Of a DNA stretch of 64,000 nt, positions 25,726 through 34,685 are shown piece by piece. Location of the stretch: NCBI RefSeq assembly GCF_003464085.1, contig NZ_QSDR01000002.1, positions 62,001-126,000 of the forward strand, written 5' to 3'. The position numbers and the translations under genes were made by a program. The DNA is from Clostridium sp. AM58-1XD. GTDB lineage: Bacteria; Bacillota; Clostridia; Lachnospirales; Lachnospiraceae. How positions within the stretch are numbered: the stretch's first letter is position 1; every line of letters begins with the position of its first letter. Under the pieces are notes generated by a model, which was given only the letters and a program-made list of their open reading frames with translations, was not told the DNA's origin and searched no databases.

Positions 25726-27086
25726 TTAAAACGGCATTTTAAACTTACCCATCATGCCGCCCAGACTGCCGAGGCGCCTTTTTTCTTTCCGCCCATCATG
25801 CCCGGAAGCTGTTTCATCATCTTTTTCATCTGTTCAAACTGCTTCACAATACGATTGACTTCACTGATATCCACTCCTGCGCCTCTCGCAATCCTCTGCT
25901 TTCTGGAAGGATTTAAAATCGCCGGATTGGCTCGTTCCTTCTCCGTCATGGAAAGGATAATGGCCTCAACGCGGTCCATGGCCTTTTCGTCCACATCCGC
26001 ATCTTTCAACTGTCCCATTCCAGGCATCATCCCGAGAATGCTCGTCATTCCGCCCATCTTCTTGACCTGCTGCATCTGATCGAGAAAATCGTTGAAATCG
26101 AATTCCGCTTTTCTGAGCTTCTGGGAAAGCTCTTTGGCTTTCTCCTGATCTACTTCCAGTTCTGCCTTTTCAATCAGGGAAAGGATATCTCCCATTCCAA
26201 GAATTCTGGAAGCCATTCGGTCCGGATAAAACTGTTCCAGATCGGAAAGCTTTTCTCCCATACCTATATATAAAATCGGTTTTCCCGTAACGGAACGGAT
26301 GGAAAGAGCCGCGCCGCCTCGTGTATCGCCATCCAGTTTTGTAAGAATGACACCGTCGATACCTATTTTTTCATTGAACATACCGGCTACATTGACTGCA
26401 TCCTGACCAGTCATCGCGTCTACGACAAGGATTGTCTGGGATACTTCCACAGCTTCCTTGATGGCCACCAGTTCTTCCATCATTTCTTCATCCACATGGA
26501 GACGGCCAGCCGTATCCAGGATGACTACGTTCATGCCCTCTTTTCTGGCATGCTCCACCGCTGCTTTTGCGATGTTCACCGGGCTGTGATGCTCACCCAT
26601 GGAAAACACGGGAACGCCCTGCTTTTCACCATTGATCTGCAGCTGCTTAATCGCTGCCGGACGGTAGACGTCACACGCTGCGAGAAGAGGCTTTCTTCCC
26701 TTCGCTTTTAATTTTCCGGCGATCTTTGCCGTCGTCGTCGTCTTTCCGGCGCCCTGAAGGCCCGCCATCATGATGACCGTAATTTCATTGGACGGCTTCA
26801 GTGCAATTTCCGTGGTTTCAGAACCCATCAGTGAAACGAGCTCTTCATTGACGATCTTAATCACCATCTGCCCTGGCGTCAGGCTGTTCAGCACATCCTG
26901 TCCAATGGCACGTTCCTGCACGGTTTTTATAAACTGCTTCACTACCTTGAAGCTGACATCTGCCTCTAAAAGGGCCATTTTGACTTCCTTTAAGGCAGCC
27001 TTTACATCCGCTTCGGACAAGCGGCCTTTCCCGCGCAGATTCTTAAATATATTCTGCAATTTATCGGATAAGCTTTCAAAAGCCAT
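25726..27086 (-). CDS. ffh: Signal recognition particle protein Ffh, frameshift in the last codons
   Basis: SRP54 GTPase that binds signal sequences and 4.5S RNA and docks with FtsY. Restored length about 453 residues. N domain to about residue 95; G domain with P-loop GLQGAGKTTTTAK near residue 108, DTAGR near residue 190 and TKLDGDTRGG; then the M domain from about residue 300 rich in methionine (QMQQVKKMGGMTSILGMMPGMG). The frame drops out in an A-run (AAGAAAAAAGG, about 25775-25780). Adding one A gives KRRLGSLGGMMGKFKMPF and a TAA at 25726, the normal C-terminus. Same operon as ylxM. Confidence 0.95.
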
Positions 27087-27130
27087 TTACAATCCTCCTG
27101 ATTCCAATACAGCGGCCAAATCCGCCTTTC

Positions 27131-27472
27131 TTACAGGTCTATGATCTCTCCTGTAATCTCGTCGATCTTCTTAATCAAGTCTCTGTCTTCTGTCTCCTGG
27201 TACTGTCTCACAAGGATTCTGATCTCTTCCACCATCTGTCTTGTCTTCTGAAACTTTTCCAGCAGGCGGAGCTTTTCTTCGTACTCTTCCAATATCCTGT
27301 CACAGCGTTTAACCAGATCATGGACGCCCTGACGGCTGATCCCCTGTTCTGCTGCGATCTCACTCAATGACAGGTCATTAAATACGACGTCTTCATATAT
27401 TTTTTTCTGATGATCGGTCAGCAGTTCTCCATAGAAATCATAGAGCTGACCCTGTCTTACGATTTTTTCCAT
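27131..27472 (-). CDS. ylxM: YlxM/p13-like helix-turn-helix protein
   Basis: Accessory protein of the SRP pathway in Firmicutes (113 residues from MEKIVRQGQLYDFYGELL). The helix-turn-helix is NDLSLSEIAAEQGISRQGVH, resembling sigma region 4. An earlier ATG at 27493 lies in the -10 box of the promoter at 27489-27517, so the downstream ATG preceded by AGGTGACAGGA is chosen. First gene of ylxM-ffh-rpsP-khpA-rimM-trmD. Confidence 0.92.
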   Translation of the reverse strand: MEKIVRQGQLYDFYGELLTDHQKKIYEDVVFNDLSLSEIAAEQGISRQGVHDLVKRCDRILEEYEEKLRLLEKFQKTRQMVEEIRILVRQYQETEDRDLIKKIDEITGEIIDL

Positions 27473-27488
27473 TCCTGTCACCTGTGCT

Positions 27489-27517
27489 ATCATACACTAG
27501 AAAAAGTGTGGTGTCAA
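27489..27517 (-). promoter_or_regulatory. Promoter of the ylxM-ffh-rpsP-khpA-rimM-trmD operon
   Basis: Minus strand TTGACA (27512-27517), exactly 17 nt, TATGAT (27489-27494). The predicted leader is only about 10-15 nt. Confidence 0.8.
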
Positions 27518-27609
27518 GTATTTTTTCTTGACGCCATTATATTTTTGATTTTTACTTGGAAGAGCCGTCCTGTGAAATCATAGAGGCGCTTATATGCCTG
27601 CTTTTCTTC

Positions 27610-28443
27610 TCATGATTCTGTATAATACAGCTCCACCCAGTAATAAAAGCCATTGATACAGTAACACGCTGCTCCTGTCTCTTCAAATTTTTTATTGAGG
27701 ATATGATCGCGGTCCGCTTCCGACCGGTTCCAGGAGTTTTCCACCGCCTCAGGAATTCTCATATCGCCTCCGCCGCTGATGCTCTGTCCGCAGATTCTGT
27801 AATCCATATCGTAATCCAGAAAAAGCGTCTCGAACCCGGAATCATCCGGCCGGCTGTACGTATAGGAAGACGCCAGTTCCAGCGCCCTCACCTTGGCCAG
27901 TTTCATAAGCTTTTCATTCGTCTTTAGCTTTTTCAGTCCGGCATTCCGGCGCCGTTTGTTGACGCAGCCGATCAGCTCCTCTGCTAGGCTGTCCCTGAAG
28001 TTTTCGTTTTTCTCCAGTTCGTCAAGAGAAATAAAGGTCCCGCCGTCTTCCGGCTCTGAGGTGATCGTTTCATCTTGCAGCCCTGGTCTCTGTCCGGCCG
28101 CTTCGTCCCATACGCCGTTTCTGTCCACGTACCAGCCGTCCGGCGTCCATGAAGACGTCCACAGCGCGCCTTCCGGCAGCCATATTCCATTGCAGTAATT
28201 TCCAAACGGTTCCAGATAATAATACTTGCCTTCCACAACAGTCCAGCCCTTCGTCATTCGGCCTTCGTTATCAAAACAGTACAAAAAGCCGTCTACCGTT
28301 TTTAAACCGCCGGCAGCATATGTCCCATTATCTTCCTCATACTTCCATCCGGCCTCTTCCTGCTTCCATGCGCCTGCGTATGATGTCACCGTCACAGCAG
28401 CTGACAAACAGAAGGCAGCCGTTATCATTCTGATTTTCTTCAC
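27610..28443 (-). CDS. Secreted CAP-domain protein with choline-binding-type cell-wall repeats
   Basis: About 277 residues from a GTG start (VKKIRMITAAFCLSAAVTV) preceded by AAGGG; this gives a standard signal peptide cleaved after SYA. Residues 25-120 hold aromatic/Gly repeats such as GWKYEEDNGTYAAGGLKTVDG, CFDNEGRMTKGWTVVEGKYYY, GYW-like units that match cell-wall-binding repeats. A linker with SEPEDGG follows, then a C-terminal CAP/SCP domain (VNKRRRNAGLKKL, RALELASSYTYSRPD, AVENSWNRSEADRDHILN). Probably attached to the surface. CAP proteins have diverse roles, so no activity is assigned. It starts 18 bp after the M20 peptidase stop. Confidence 0.8.
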   Translation of the reverse strand: MKKIRMITAAFCLSAAVTVTSYAGAWKQEEAGWKYEEDNGTYAAGGLKTVDGFLYCFDNEGRMTKGWTVVEGKYYYLEPFGNYCNGIWLPEGALWTSSWTPDGWYVDRNGVWDEAAGQRPGLQDETITSEPEDGGTFISLDELEKNENFRDSLAEELIGCVNKRRRNAGLKKLKTNEKLMKLAKVRALELASSYTYSRPDDSGFETLFLDYDMDYRICGQSISGGGDMRIPEAVENSWNRSEADRDHILNKKFEETGAACYCINGFYYWVELYYTES

Positions 28444-28460
28444 GCAGATCCCTTCTTCAT

Positions 28461-29674
28461 TTAAAGATTCAAACCGGCAAGTGACAAAATTAAAAGCATA
28501 TTCTTCTGTACGCCTTTCCACGCTTCATCAGGCCGGTACCACTCTCCAGTCGTATGTTCTCCTCCGCCTTTACCACCCATACCAACAGTTACTGCCGGAA
28601 TTCCCAGGCTGATGGGGATGTTAGAATCCGTACTGCCTTCCCCAAGAAAAGACGGTTCAAGCCCAACGGCCTTTACGGCTTCGCAGGCCGCCAGGATAAT
28701 GGGATCATCCGGAGACTGGGCTCCGCCCGGCCGGTTTCCCTTTTCGATTATTTCAGCCCTGACAGCCTTTGTATGATCGTCTGCTGCCACATGCCATCGT
28801 TCATTCTCTGCTCTGACAGCCGAATTCACAGCCTTCAGCAGGCACTCTGACAGCCGTTTGATTTCTTTATCATCTCCTGACCGGATATCCACCAGCATGG
28901 AGCTCTTGCAGGAAGGGTATTAACCGTAGTTCCTCCTGACACAACACCTACGCTAAAGGTCGTTTTCGGCACTGCCGGCACCTGGAAGTCACTGATTTCA
29001 GCAATTGCCCTGCCCATGGCATGCACTGGATTCGGAAGGCCGAAATCTCCGAAGCTGTGGCCGCCGCGTCCCAGGAAACGTATCTCATACCGTAGACTGC
29101 CAGTAGCTCCATATATGATTTTTCCCGTTTCCCCGTCATCAATGGATACAAATGCCTCAATCTGCTTTTTCTCCCGGAACAGATGTCTCGTTCCCGCCAG
29201 ATTGCCCAGACCTTCTTCACAGACGTTGGCGCAGAACAAAATCGTCTTTTCCGGATGGATTCCGCTGGCAGCAATGGCTTTTGCTACCGCCGCCAGCTCT
29301 GCCACCCCTCTCGTATCATCGCCGATTCCGGGGCAGTAATACGTCCCGTTCTCTTCCCGGACCGTCAGGTCCGTGTCCTCTGAAAAAACGGTATCCATAT
29401 GGGCGGCCAGAACGACCATTCCTTCTTTTTCCGGCCAGGCAGCTCCACGTATCATGCCGGTCACATTGTGCAGTTCGTCTTCCTGTACATCAGAAAGCCC
29501 TGCCGCCTGAAATTTTTCCTTTACCCAGGCGGCCCGCCGCTCCTCCCTGCCGGAAGGGGCCGGAATCACACACAGTTCCAGCTGTTCTTCAATCGTTCTC
29601 TTTTCGCTGTCTTTTATGATTTCCAGAGCCTTCAACACCTTTTCCTGCTTCAGAAGCCCGTTGACATTCATCAT
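28461..29674 (-). CDS. M20-family metallopeptidase (PepT/ArgE/DapE-like), one frameshift
   Basis: Zinc aminoacylase/peptidase acting in the cytosol. Start at MMNVNGLLKQEK after AAAGGAAAG. The metal-site motifs are AAHMDTVF near residue 90, GIGDDTRGVAEL near residue 120 and NVCEEGLGNLAG near residue 155 (catalytic Glu-Glu). The dimerisation lid follows from GRGGHSFGDFG. The frame breaks near 28895-28905, where NTLPAR should continue into MLVDIRSGDDKEI; one base is missing. The C-terminal part FLGEGSTDSNIPISLGIPAV and GGGEHTTGEW (last metal-ligand His) is intact in the second frame. Restored length about 404. Substrate unknown. Confidence 0.88.
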
Positions 29675-29701
29675 TTCTCTTTCCTTTCTCAAATAGGCAC
29701 A

Positions 29702-30229
29702 TCAAGGATTCAGTTCCTGGAATGTCCCGGAAGCTTCTGTCTGCCCTTCCCCTTCTCCTGATGGTACCGTACACATGTTGCCGTCGAATCCATCTGCGTA
29801 CATGCCGTTCAGATATAATTTCAGGAGTTCTTCGTGTTGGAAGCTACCGGATACGATCTTATAAAACTTCTGGCTCTCTCCTGTCCATAAGACTCCGCTG
29901 TCGTCGGCGCAGACAAGAGCGTTCTGTCCGTCCGGACCAGTGAAATAAATGCTGAACTCTTTTTCTTTATTTATGGCTTCTTCCGTATCTTCTACACGCA
30001 GGCCCTGAAAAAAATCAGCACACTGTCGGACGTCCTCCGCCTTTTCGCTGTAGAAAGAGTAGCAGTTTTCTCCATAATAGATCGTAACGGAATCCGCATT
30101 TCCTATGTCCAGTTTAAATTCTTCCCCCGGCTCCTTCTTTCCGCAGCCGGACAGAAGAATCATGCCTGCGGCTATGCAGACGGCCGCAGTGGTCCTGAAA
30201 AACCGCTTATGTCTCTTTTGTACTTTCAT
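29702..30229 (-). CDS. Hypothetical lipoprotein
   Basis: 175 residues. Lipoprotein signal with hydrophobic core AAVCIAAGMILL and lipobox LSGC. The mature part begins with Lys/Glu-rich KKEPGEEF and contains ADSVTIYYGENCYSFYSEKAED and EFSIYFTGPDG, suggesting a small beta-rich domain. I recognise no family. Its start overlaps the restored end of yaaA and it lies 27 bp before the M20 peptidase gene. Confidence 0.7.
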   Translation of the reverse strand: MKVQKRHKRFFRTTAAVCIAAGMILLSGCGKKEPGEEFKLDIGNADSVTIYYGENCYSFYSEKAEDVRQCADFFQGLRVEDTEEAINKEKEFSIYFTGPDGQNALVCADDSGVLWTGESQKFYKIVSGSFQHEELLKLYLNGMYADGFDGNMCTVPSGEGEGQTEASGTFQELNP

Positions 30230-30975
30230 TTCTGCCTCCCTTTAAAAATACAAACTCCCGTTCTCCTGAATATTCAGGGGCGTACCTGTAACCGCACTCG
30301 CAAAAATCTTTCAGACGTTCTGCATCTTCGATTTCATGCTCCGCCATCCAGCTGACCATAAAGCCACGGGCCATCTTGCTTCCGTCGCTTTTACCTTTAT
30401 CTTTCCGTTAATCATAGTTCCGAAAACACAAGTAATAAATACGTCCTGATCCGCAAGGTAAGGCTCCACCGCCCGGCTGTACTCCTTGGAAGCCAGGTTT
30501 ACAATTGTACGGCTCTCTTTTACCAGTTCTCCGTACAGGCGGTCCCCCCAGTATCCATACAGATCCGGAATTCCGTCCGCCTCCAGCTTTGCCTGCATCT
30601 CCAGGCGGTAAGGCACGACGCGTCCATCGCTCTCAGTATGCCATAGAACCCGCTGAGAATGAACAGATGCTTCTTCACATATTCCCACTGGCGATCCGTA
30701 AAAATCCGGGGAGCCATGGACTGGTACTGCAGGCCCACATATGCCAGTACGGCAGGTGTGACAGCTGTGTCCAGGTTCATCTCCTTCAGCCGCCTGTAAT
30801 TCAGATCCGTAATGCTGTCATTCGCCTTGTACAGCATTTTCAGTTCTTCCTTCGTATATCCTTCCAGAATACCCAGCAGTTTTTTTGCCCGGTCCAAAAA
30901 TACAGGTGTGCCGGCTTTCTCTATGATATCGGCCTCCACCTGCATTTTCTTAGCCGGAGAAATGATTATATTCAT
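30207..30975 (-). CDS. yaaA: Peroxide stress protein YaaA family (UPF0246/DUF328), two frameshifts
   Basis: Family member that lowers intracellular free iron under peroxide stress in E. coli. N-terminus MNIIISPAKKMQVE carries the SPAKKM signature. Frame 1 breaks near 30619-30625, where one G is missing so GILRAMD should lead to VVPYRLEMQAKLEADGIPDLYGYWGDRL. A second break near 30372-30378 should lead from KIKVKATEA to MARGFMVSWMAEHEIEDAE and RLKDFCECGYRYAPEYSGE. The restored protein (about 256 residues) ends with TAA at 30207, inside the lipoprotein start. Two indels within 250 bp again point to sequence error. Confidence 0.87.
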
Positions 30976-30985
30976 GGTTTCTACC

Positions 30986-32242
30986 TCAGTGTGACTTGAT
31001 GTTTATATACTCCGTCCTGATTTTCGAATAGATGAATTTCTGGCTGCTGTACAGCCCGTAATAGCCGGACAGCGTAAAGCTTACGGCAACTATAATTGAA
31101 AAGTAAGGCATTGCTCCGTAACCGAACATCTCAAATGCCAGCAGTACCGTTGCGATCGGACAGTTGGTTACGCCTACAAACAGAGCCGTTACACCACATG
31201 CCGCACAGAGCACGGGATCAAATCCGCAGATTTCTCCCACAGCCGCTCCGAATGTCGCTCCGACGCACATAGTAGGAACGATCTCGCCGCCCTTGAATCC
31301 CGCGCCCAAAACAACGCCGGTAAAGATCATTTTCATCAGAAACGCTTCATACCGCACAGACTCTCCTTCCATACAGCGGGCGATCAGATGAATTCCGCTG
31401 CCGTTGTAATCCCGGCTTCCCACCATCAGCGTAAGCAAGATGAAAATCAGGCTGGCTGCTATGATTCTGAGATAAGGATTCGGGAAATACTTCCGGTACA
31501 TGTGCTCAGACTGATGAAGGACAACGCACAGAAGGACGCTGACTACCGCGCACAGCATACCGAGTATTACCGTAAAAACTGCGGTACGCGGGGTAAATGC
31601 GGGTACGGACTGGATCAGGAACTGTTCCGGCGCAAGGCCGCACAGCCTGGCGATTCCCGCTCCGATAAAGGCAGAGAACAGGCATGGTACGAGAGCTGCG
31701 TAATAAATAATCCCTATGCTGATCACTTCCATGGAAAAGACTCCGGCCGCCATGGGCGTTCCGAACAGTGCTGCAAAGCAGGCGCTCATTCCGCACATAA
31801 CGGCAATTTTTTTGTCCTTTTCATCCAGGTCCAGAAGGCGTCCGATCTGATTGCCCAGGCTGCCTCCCAGCTGAAGAGCCGCTCCCTCACGGCCGGAAGA
31901 GCCGGCTACGATATGGGTCAGCAGCGTTCCGATAAAGATCAGGGGCGCTGTTGCAAACGAAATGTTTCTGTTGGAAGAGATCGCCTCCAGCACCATATTC
32001 GTTCCCTTATTCTTTTCCTCATTGAACGTCCTGTACAGCCAGATAATCACCACGCCGGAAACCGGCATGAGATAGAGCGTCCAGCTGTGCTCTTTCCAGA
32101 CCGACGTTACCCACTGGACGCCGTAACCGAAAATCATGCCTACAGCGCCTACCAGAAGGCCGATAAAGCAGGAAATACATGTCCATTTTAAAAAGTAATG
32201 GAGATTGTCTCCCCATGGAGTATTCGTCTCAAAGCGGTACAT
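30986..32242 (-). CDS. ClC-family chloride channel or H+/Cl- antiporter
   Basis: 418 residues with about ten to twelve predicted membrane segments. The family filter motifs are visible: GSSGREGAALQLGGSLG near residue 115, containing the gating-Glu position (GREGA instead of GREGP), and GFKGGEIVPTMCVGATFGA near residue 320. No CBS domains follow. The N-terminal LHYFLKWTCISCFIGLLVG is the first helix. It lies 36 bp after ilvA and 11 bp before yaaA. Channel or exchanger cannot be decided by eye. Confidence 0.9.
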   Translation of the reverse strand: MYRFETNTPWGDNLHYFLKWTCISCFIGLLVGAVGMIFGYGVQWVTSVWKEHSWTLYLMPVSGVVIIWLYRTFNEEKNKGTNMVLEAISSNRNISFATAPLIFIGTLLTHIVAGSSGREGAALQLGGSLGNQIGRLLDLDEKDKKIAVMCGMSACFAALFGTPMAAGVFSMEVISIGIIYYAALVPCLFSAFIGAGIARLCGLAPEQFLIQSVPAFTPRTAVFTVILGMLCAVVSVLLCVVLHQSEHMYRKYFPNPYLRIIAASLIFILLTLMVGSRDYNGSGIHLIARCMEGESVRYEAFLMKMIFTGVVLGAGFKGGEIVPTMCVGATFGAAVGEICGFDPVLCAACGVTALFVGVTNCPIATVLLAFEMFGYGAMPYFSIIVAVSFTLSGYYGLYSSQKFIYSKIRTEYINIKSH

Positions 32243-32278
32243 AATCTTTCGTCACCTCTGCTATTTCCGTTTCCGATA

Positions 32279-33516
32279 TCAGTTATCAGTCACTGTAAAC
32301 GCCTTTTGATTTAACGAGTTCGGACGATAGCCAGCTTCATTCAGCGCGCTGACGATCTTATTCTTATGGTCTGTTCCATCCGCTTCCATCGTAATTCTCA
32401 GTTCTACGGCAGCATTTCGGTTTATGCTGATAAACTGATTGTGCTCCAGCTTGATGACATTGGCCTGTTCACCTGCCAGAAGCGTGGAAACTTTTGCGAG
32501 CTCGCCTGGCTTATCCGGCAGAAGTACAGATACGGTAAAGATCCTGTCTCTCTGAATCAATCCGTGCTGTACAATGGAAGCCATGGTAATTACGTCCATG
32601 TTTCCTCCGCTCAATATGGATACGATTTTCTTTTTCTGTACATTCATATGTTTTAACGCGGCTACGGTCAGAAGGCCGGAATTTTCAACGACCATTTTAT
32701 GGTTCTCTACCATATCCAGAAAGGCAACGATCAGCTCCGTGTCCGGAATCGTAATGATGTCGTCTACATTTTCCTGTATGTATGGGAACAGCTTTTCACC
32801 AGGCGTTTTACAGCCGTGCCGTCAGCAATCGTATCGATTGCCGGAAGTTCTACTACATGGCCTTCCTTCAGAGATTCTTTCATACACGCCGCACCGGACG
32901 GTTCTACGCCGATCACCTTGATCTTCGGGTTCAAAAGCTTTGCCAAAGTAGAAACGCCGGAACACAGTCCGCCGCCTCCGATCGGCACCAGGATGTAATC
33001 GACCGTCGGAAGTTCCTTGATGATTTCCATGGCAATAGTTCCCTGTCCTGTCGCTACGTTCAGATCATCGAACGGATGGATAAATGTATACCCGTTCTGT
33101 TCTGCCAGTTCAAATGCGTGATGAAGAGCCTCGTCAAAGACATCTCCGTAAAGCACGACGTTGGCGCCGTACCCTCTCGTCCTGTTAATCTTAATCAGGG
33201 GAGTCGTATTCGGCATAACGATAGTCGCTTTCGCACCTGCCAGTTTCGCCGCGTATGCAACGCCCTGTGCATGGTTGCCTGCAGAAGCTGCGATCAGGCC
33301 GCGTTCCTTCTCTTCCTCCGTCAGAGTGCTGATTTTATAATAAGCACCCCTTACCTTATACGCGCCCGTATACTGCATATTTTCCGGTTTGAAATATACT
33401 TTGTTTCCTGTCTGTTCAGAAAAATATTCACTGTATACCAGTTTAGTTTCTGAAGTCACTTTGCTTACCAGTTCCGATGCCTCTTCAAACGCTTCTAATG
33501 TCATTGCTTCTGCCAT
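32279..33516 (-). CDS. ilvA: Threonine ammonia-lyase (biosynthetic/catabolic IlvA/TdcB type), one frameshift
   Basis: PLP enzyme that deaminates threonine to 2-oxobutanoate, the first step to isoleucine. The PLP lysine motif is YTGAYKVRGAYYK near residue 52; the glycine loop for phosphate is VPIGGGGLCSG near residue 178. One A is missing in an A-run at about 32805-32808: GTAVK should lead to TPGEKLFPYIQENVDD. The restored enzyme is about 412 residues with a C-terminal ACT domain (VSVLLPDKPGELAKVSTLLA), typical of allosteric control. AAGGAG upstream. A complex structured element (33553-33693) lies between it and ftsY. Confidence 0.9.
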
Positions 33517-33552
33517 AATTTTATTACTCCTTATCTTAATTTTGTCGTAACA

Positions 33553-33693
33553 GTTCAGACGGCTGGGACATTGGCACAGAAAACAGCGTCAAGCTGCCTT
33601 GTAAACCGTTTTCTGCGTGAATGTTCACATCGGATGGATATCCGTTGCTTCCTGACCGCCTTCTTCCGGTCAGTAGGATAAAGCCGTCTGAAC
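33553..33693 (-). ncRNA. Multi-helix structured element upstream of ilvA
   Basis: Read by pairing: a perfect 12-bp closing stem, GTTCAGACGGCT (33553-33564) with AGCCGTCTGAAC (33682-33693), encloses three hairpins: CAGAAAAC (33577-33584) with GTTTTCTG (33608-33615); CGGAT (33631-33635) with ATCCG (33640-33644); CTGACCG (33652-33658) with CGGTCAG (33667-33673). It looks like a four-way junction. The first inner hairpin has a loop (AAGCTGCCTTG...) similar to the elements at 25044 and 39003. It is not recognised as a known riboswitch; no T-box antiterminator sequence is present. Confidence 0.5.
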
Positions 33694-33706
33694 CAATACG
33701 GTTTGT

Positions 33707-34639
33707 CTACTTCCTTACGTCAAACAGTGCGCTGACGAATTCGTCAGCATTGAATTTCTGGAGATCGTCGATCTGCTCGCCGATTCCGATGTATTTTACA
33801 GGAATCCCCAGTTCCGACTGAATGGCGACGGCGATTCCTCCTTTTGCCGTTCCGTCCAGCTTCGTGAGAATGATACCTGTAATATCGGCCACATCCATAA
33901 ACTGGCGCGCCTGAGCCAGGGCATTCTGCCCTGTCGTGCCGTCCAGCACAACGAGCGTCTCTCGATAGGCATCCGGGTATTCTTTATCAATAATCCGGTT
34001 AATTTTCTTCAGTTCTTCCATCAGATTCTTTTTATTGTGAAGGCGGCCTGCCGTATCACAGATCAGCACGTCCGTATTTCTGGACTTTGCCGCAGCCACG
34101 GCGTCGTAGATGACAGCCGCAGGGTCCGATCCCTCCTGCTGGGCAATAATGTCCACGCCGGCGCGGTTTGCCCATTCCGTCAGCTGTTCAATCGCCGCCG
34201 CGCGGAAGGTGTCGGCTGCCGCTAAAAGTACCTTTCGGCCTCCGTCTTTTAACTGTCCGGCCAGCTTCCCAACGGAAGTCGTTTTTCCCACTCCGTTTAC
34301 GCCGATCACAAGCACCACGGATTTCCTGTTTTCAAATTCATACGCATTTTCTCCCAGGTCCATCTGCTTTTTGATTCCCTCAATCAGCAGAGCCTTGCAT
34401 TCCGCCGGCTCCTTGATATGCTTTTCCTTTACCGTCTCCCTCAGATGCTCTACGATGGACATGGTAGTCTGAATACCGATATCGCCCATGATCAGAGTCT
34501 CTTCAATCTCCTCATAAAAGTCGTCGTCAATAGCCGAAAAACCGCTGAATATCGAATCGATTCCCGAAACGATGTTATCCCTGGTCTTGGTCAGCCCCTG
34601 AACAAGGCGGCTGAAAAATCCTTTTTTCTGCTCTTCCAT
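33707..34639 (-). CDS. ftsY: Signal recognition particle receptor FtsY
   Basis: Membrane-associated GTPase that docks SRP at the translocon. Start chosen at [16 protein letters not shown] with an AGGAGG site upstream (the ATG at 34669 lacks one). 310 residues: N domain then G domain with P-loop [15 protein letters not shown] near residue 108, [20 protein letters not shown] near residue 190, [10 protein letters not shown] near residue 255 and GIGEQIDDL. It closes the plsX-acpP-rnc-smc-ftsY order. Confidence 0.96.
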   Translation of the reverse strand: MEEQKKGFFSRLVQGLTKTRDNIVSGIDSIFSGFSAIDDDFYEEIEETLIMGDIGIQTTMSIVEHLRETVKEKHIKEPAECKALLIEGIKKQMDLGENAYEFENRKSVVLVIGVNGVGKTTSVGKLAGQLKDGGRKVLLAAADTFRAAAIEQLTEWANRAGVDIIAQQEGSDPAAVIYDAVAAAKSRNTDVLICDTAGRLHNKKNLMEELKKINRIIDKEYPDAYRETLVVLDGTTGQNALAQARQFMDVADITGIILTKLDGTAKGGIAVAIQSELGIPVKYIGIGEQIDDLQKFNADEFVSALFDVRK

Positions 34640-34685
34640 ACGTTGTCCTCCTAATTTCGTACCCTGCATAATGGGGCAGAGTATT

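Noticed and set aside
33553..33693. SRP RNA or T-box leader in the ftsY-ilvA gap
   Set aside because: The conserved SRP apical loop and the T-box antiterminator sequence are both missing.
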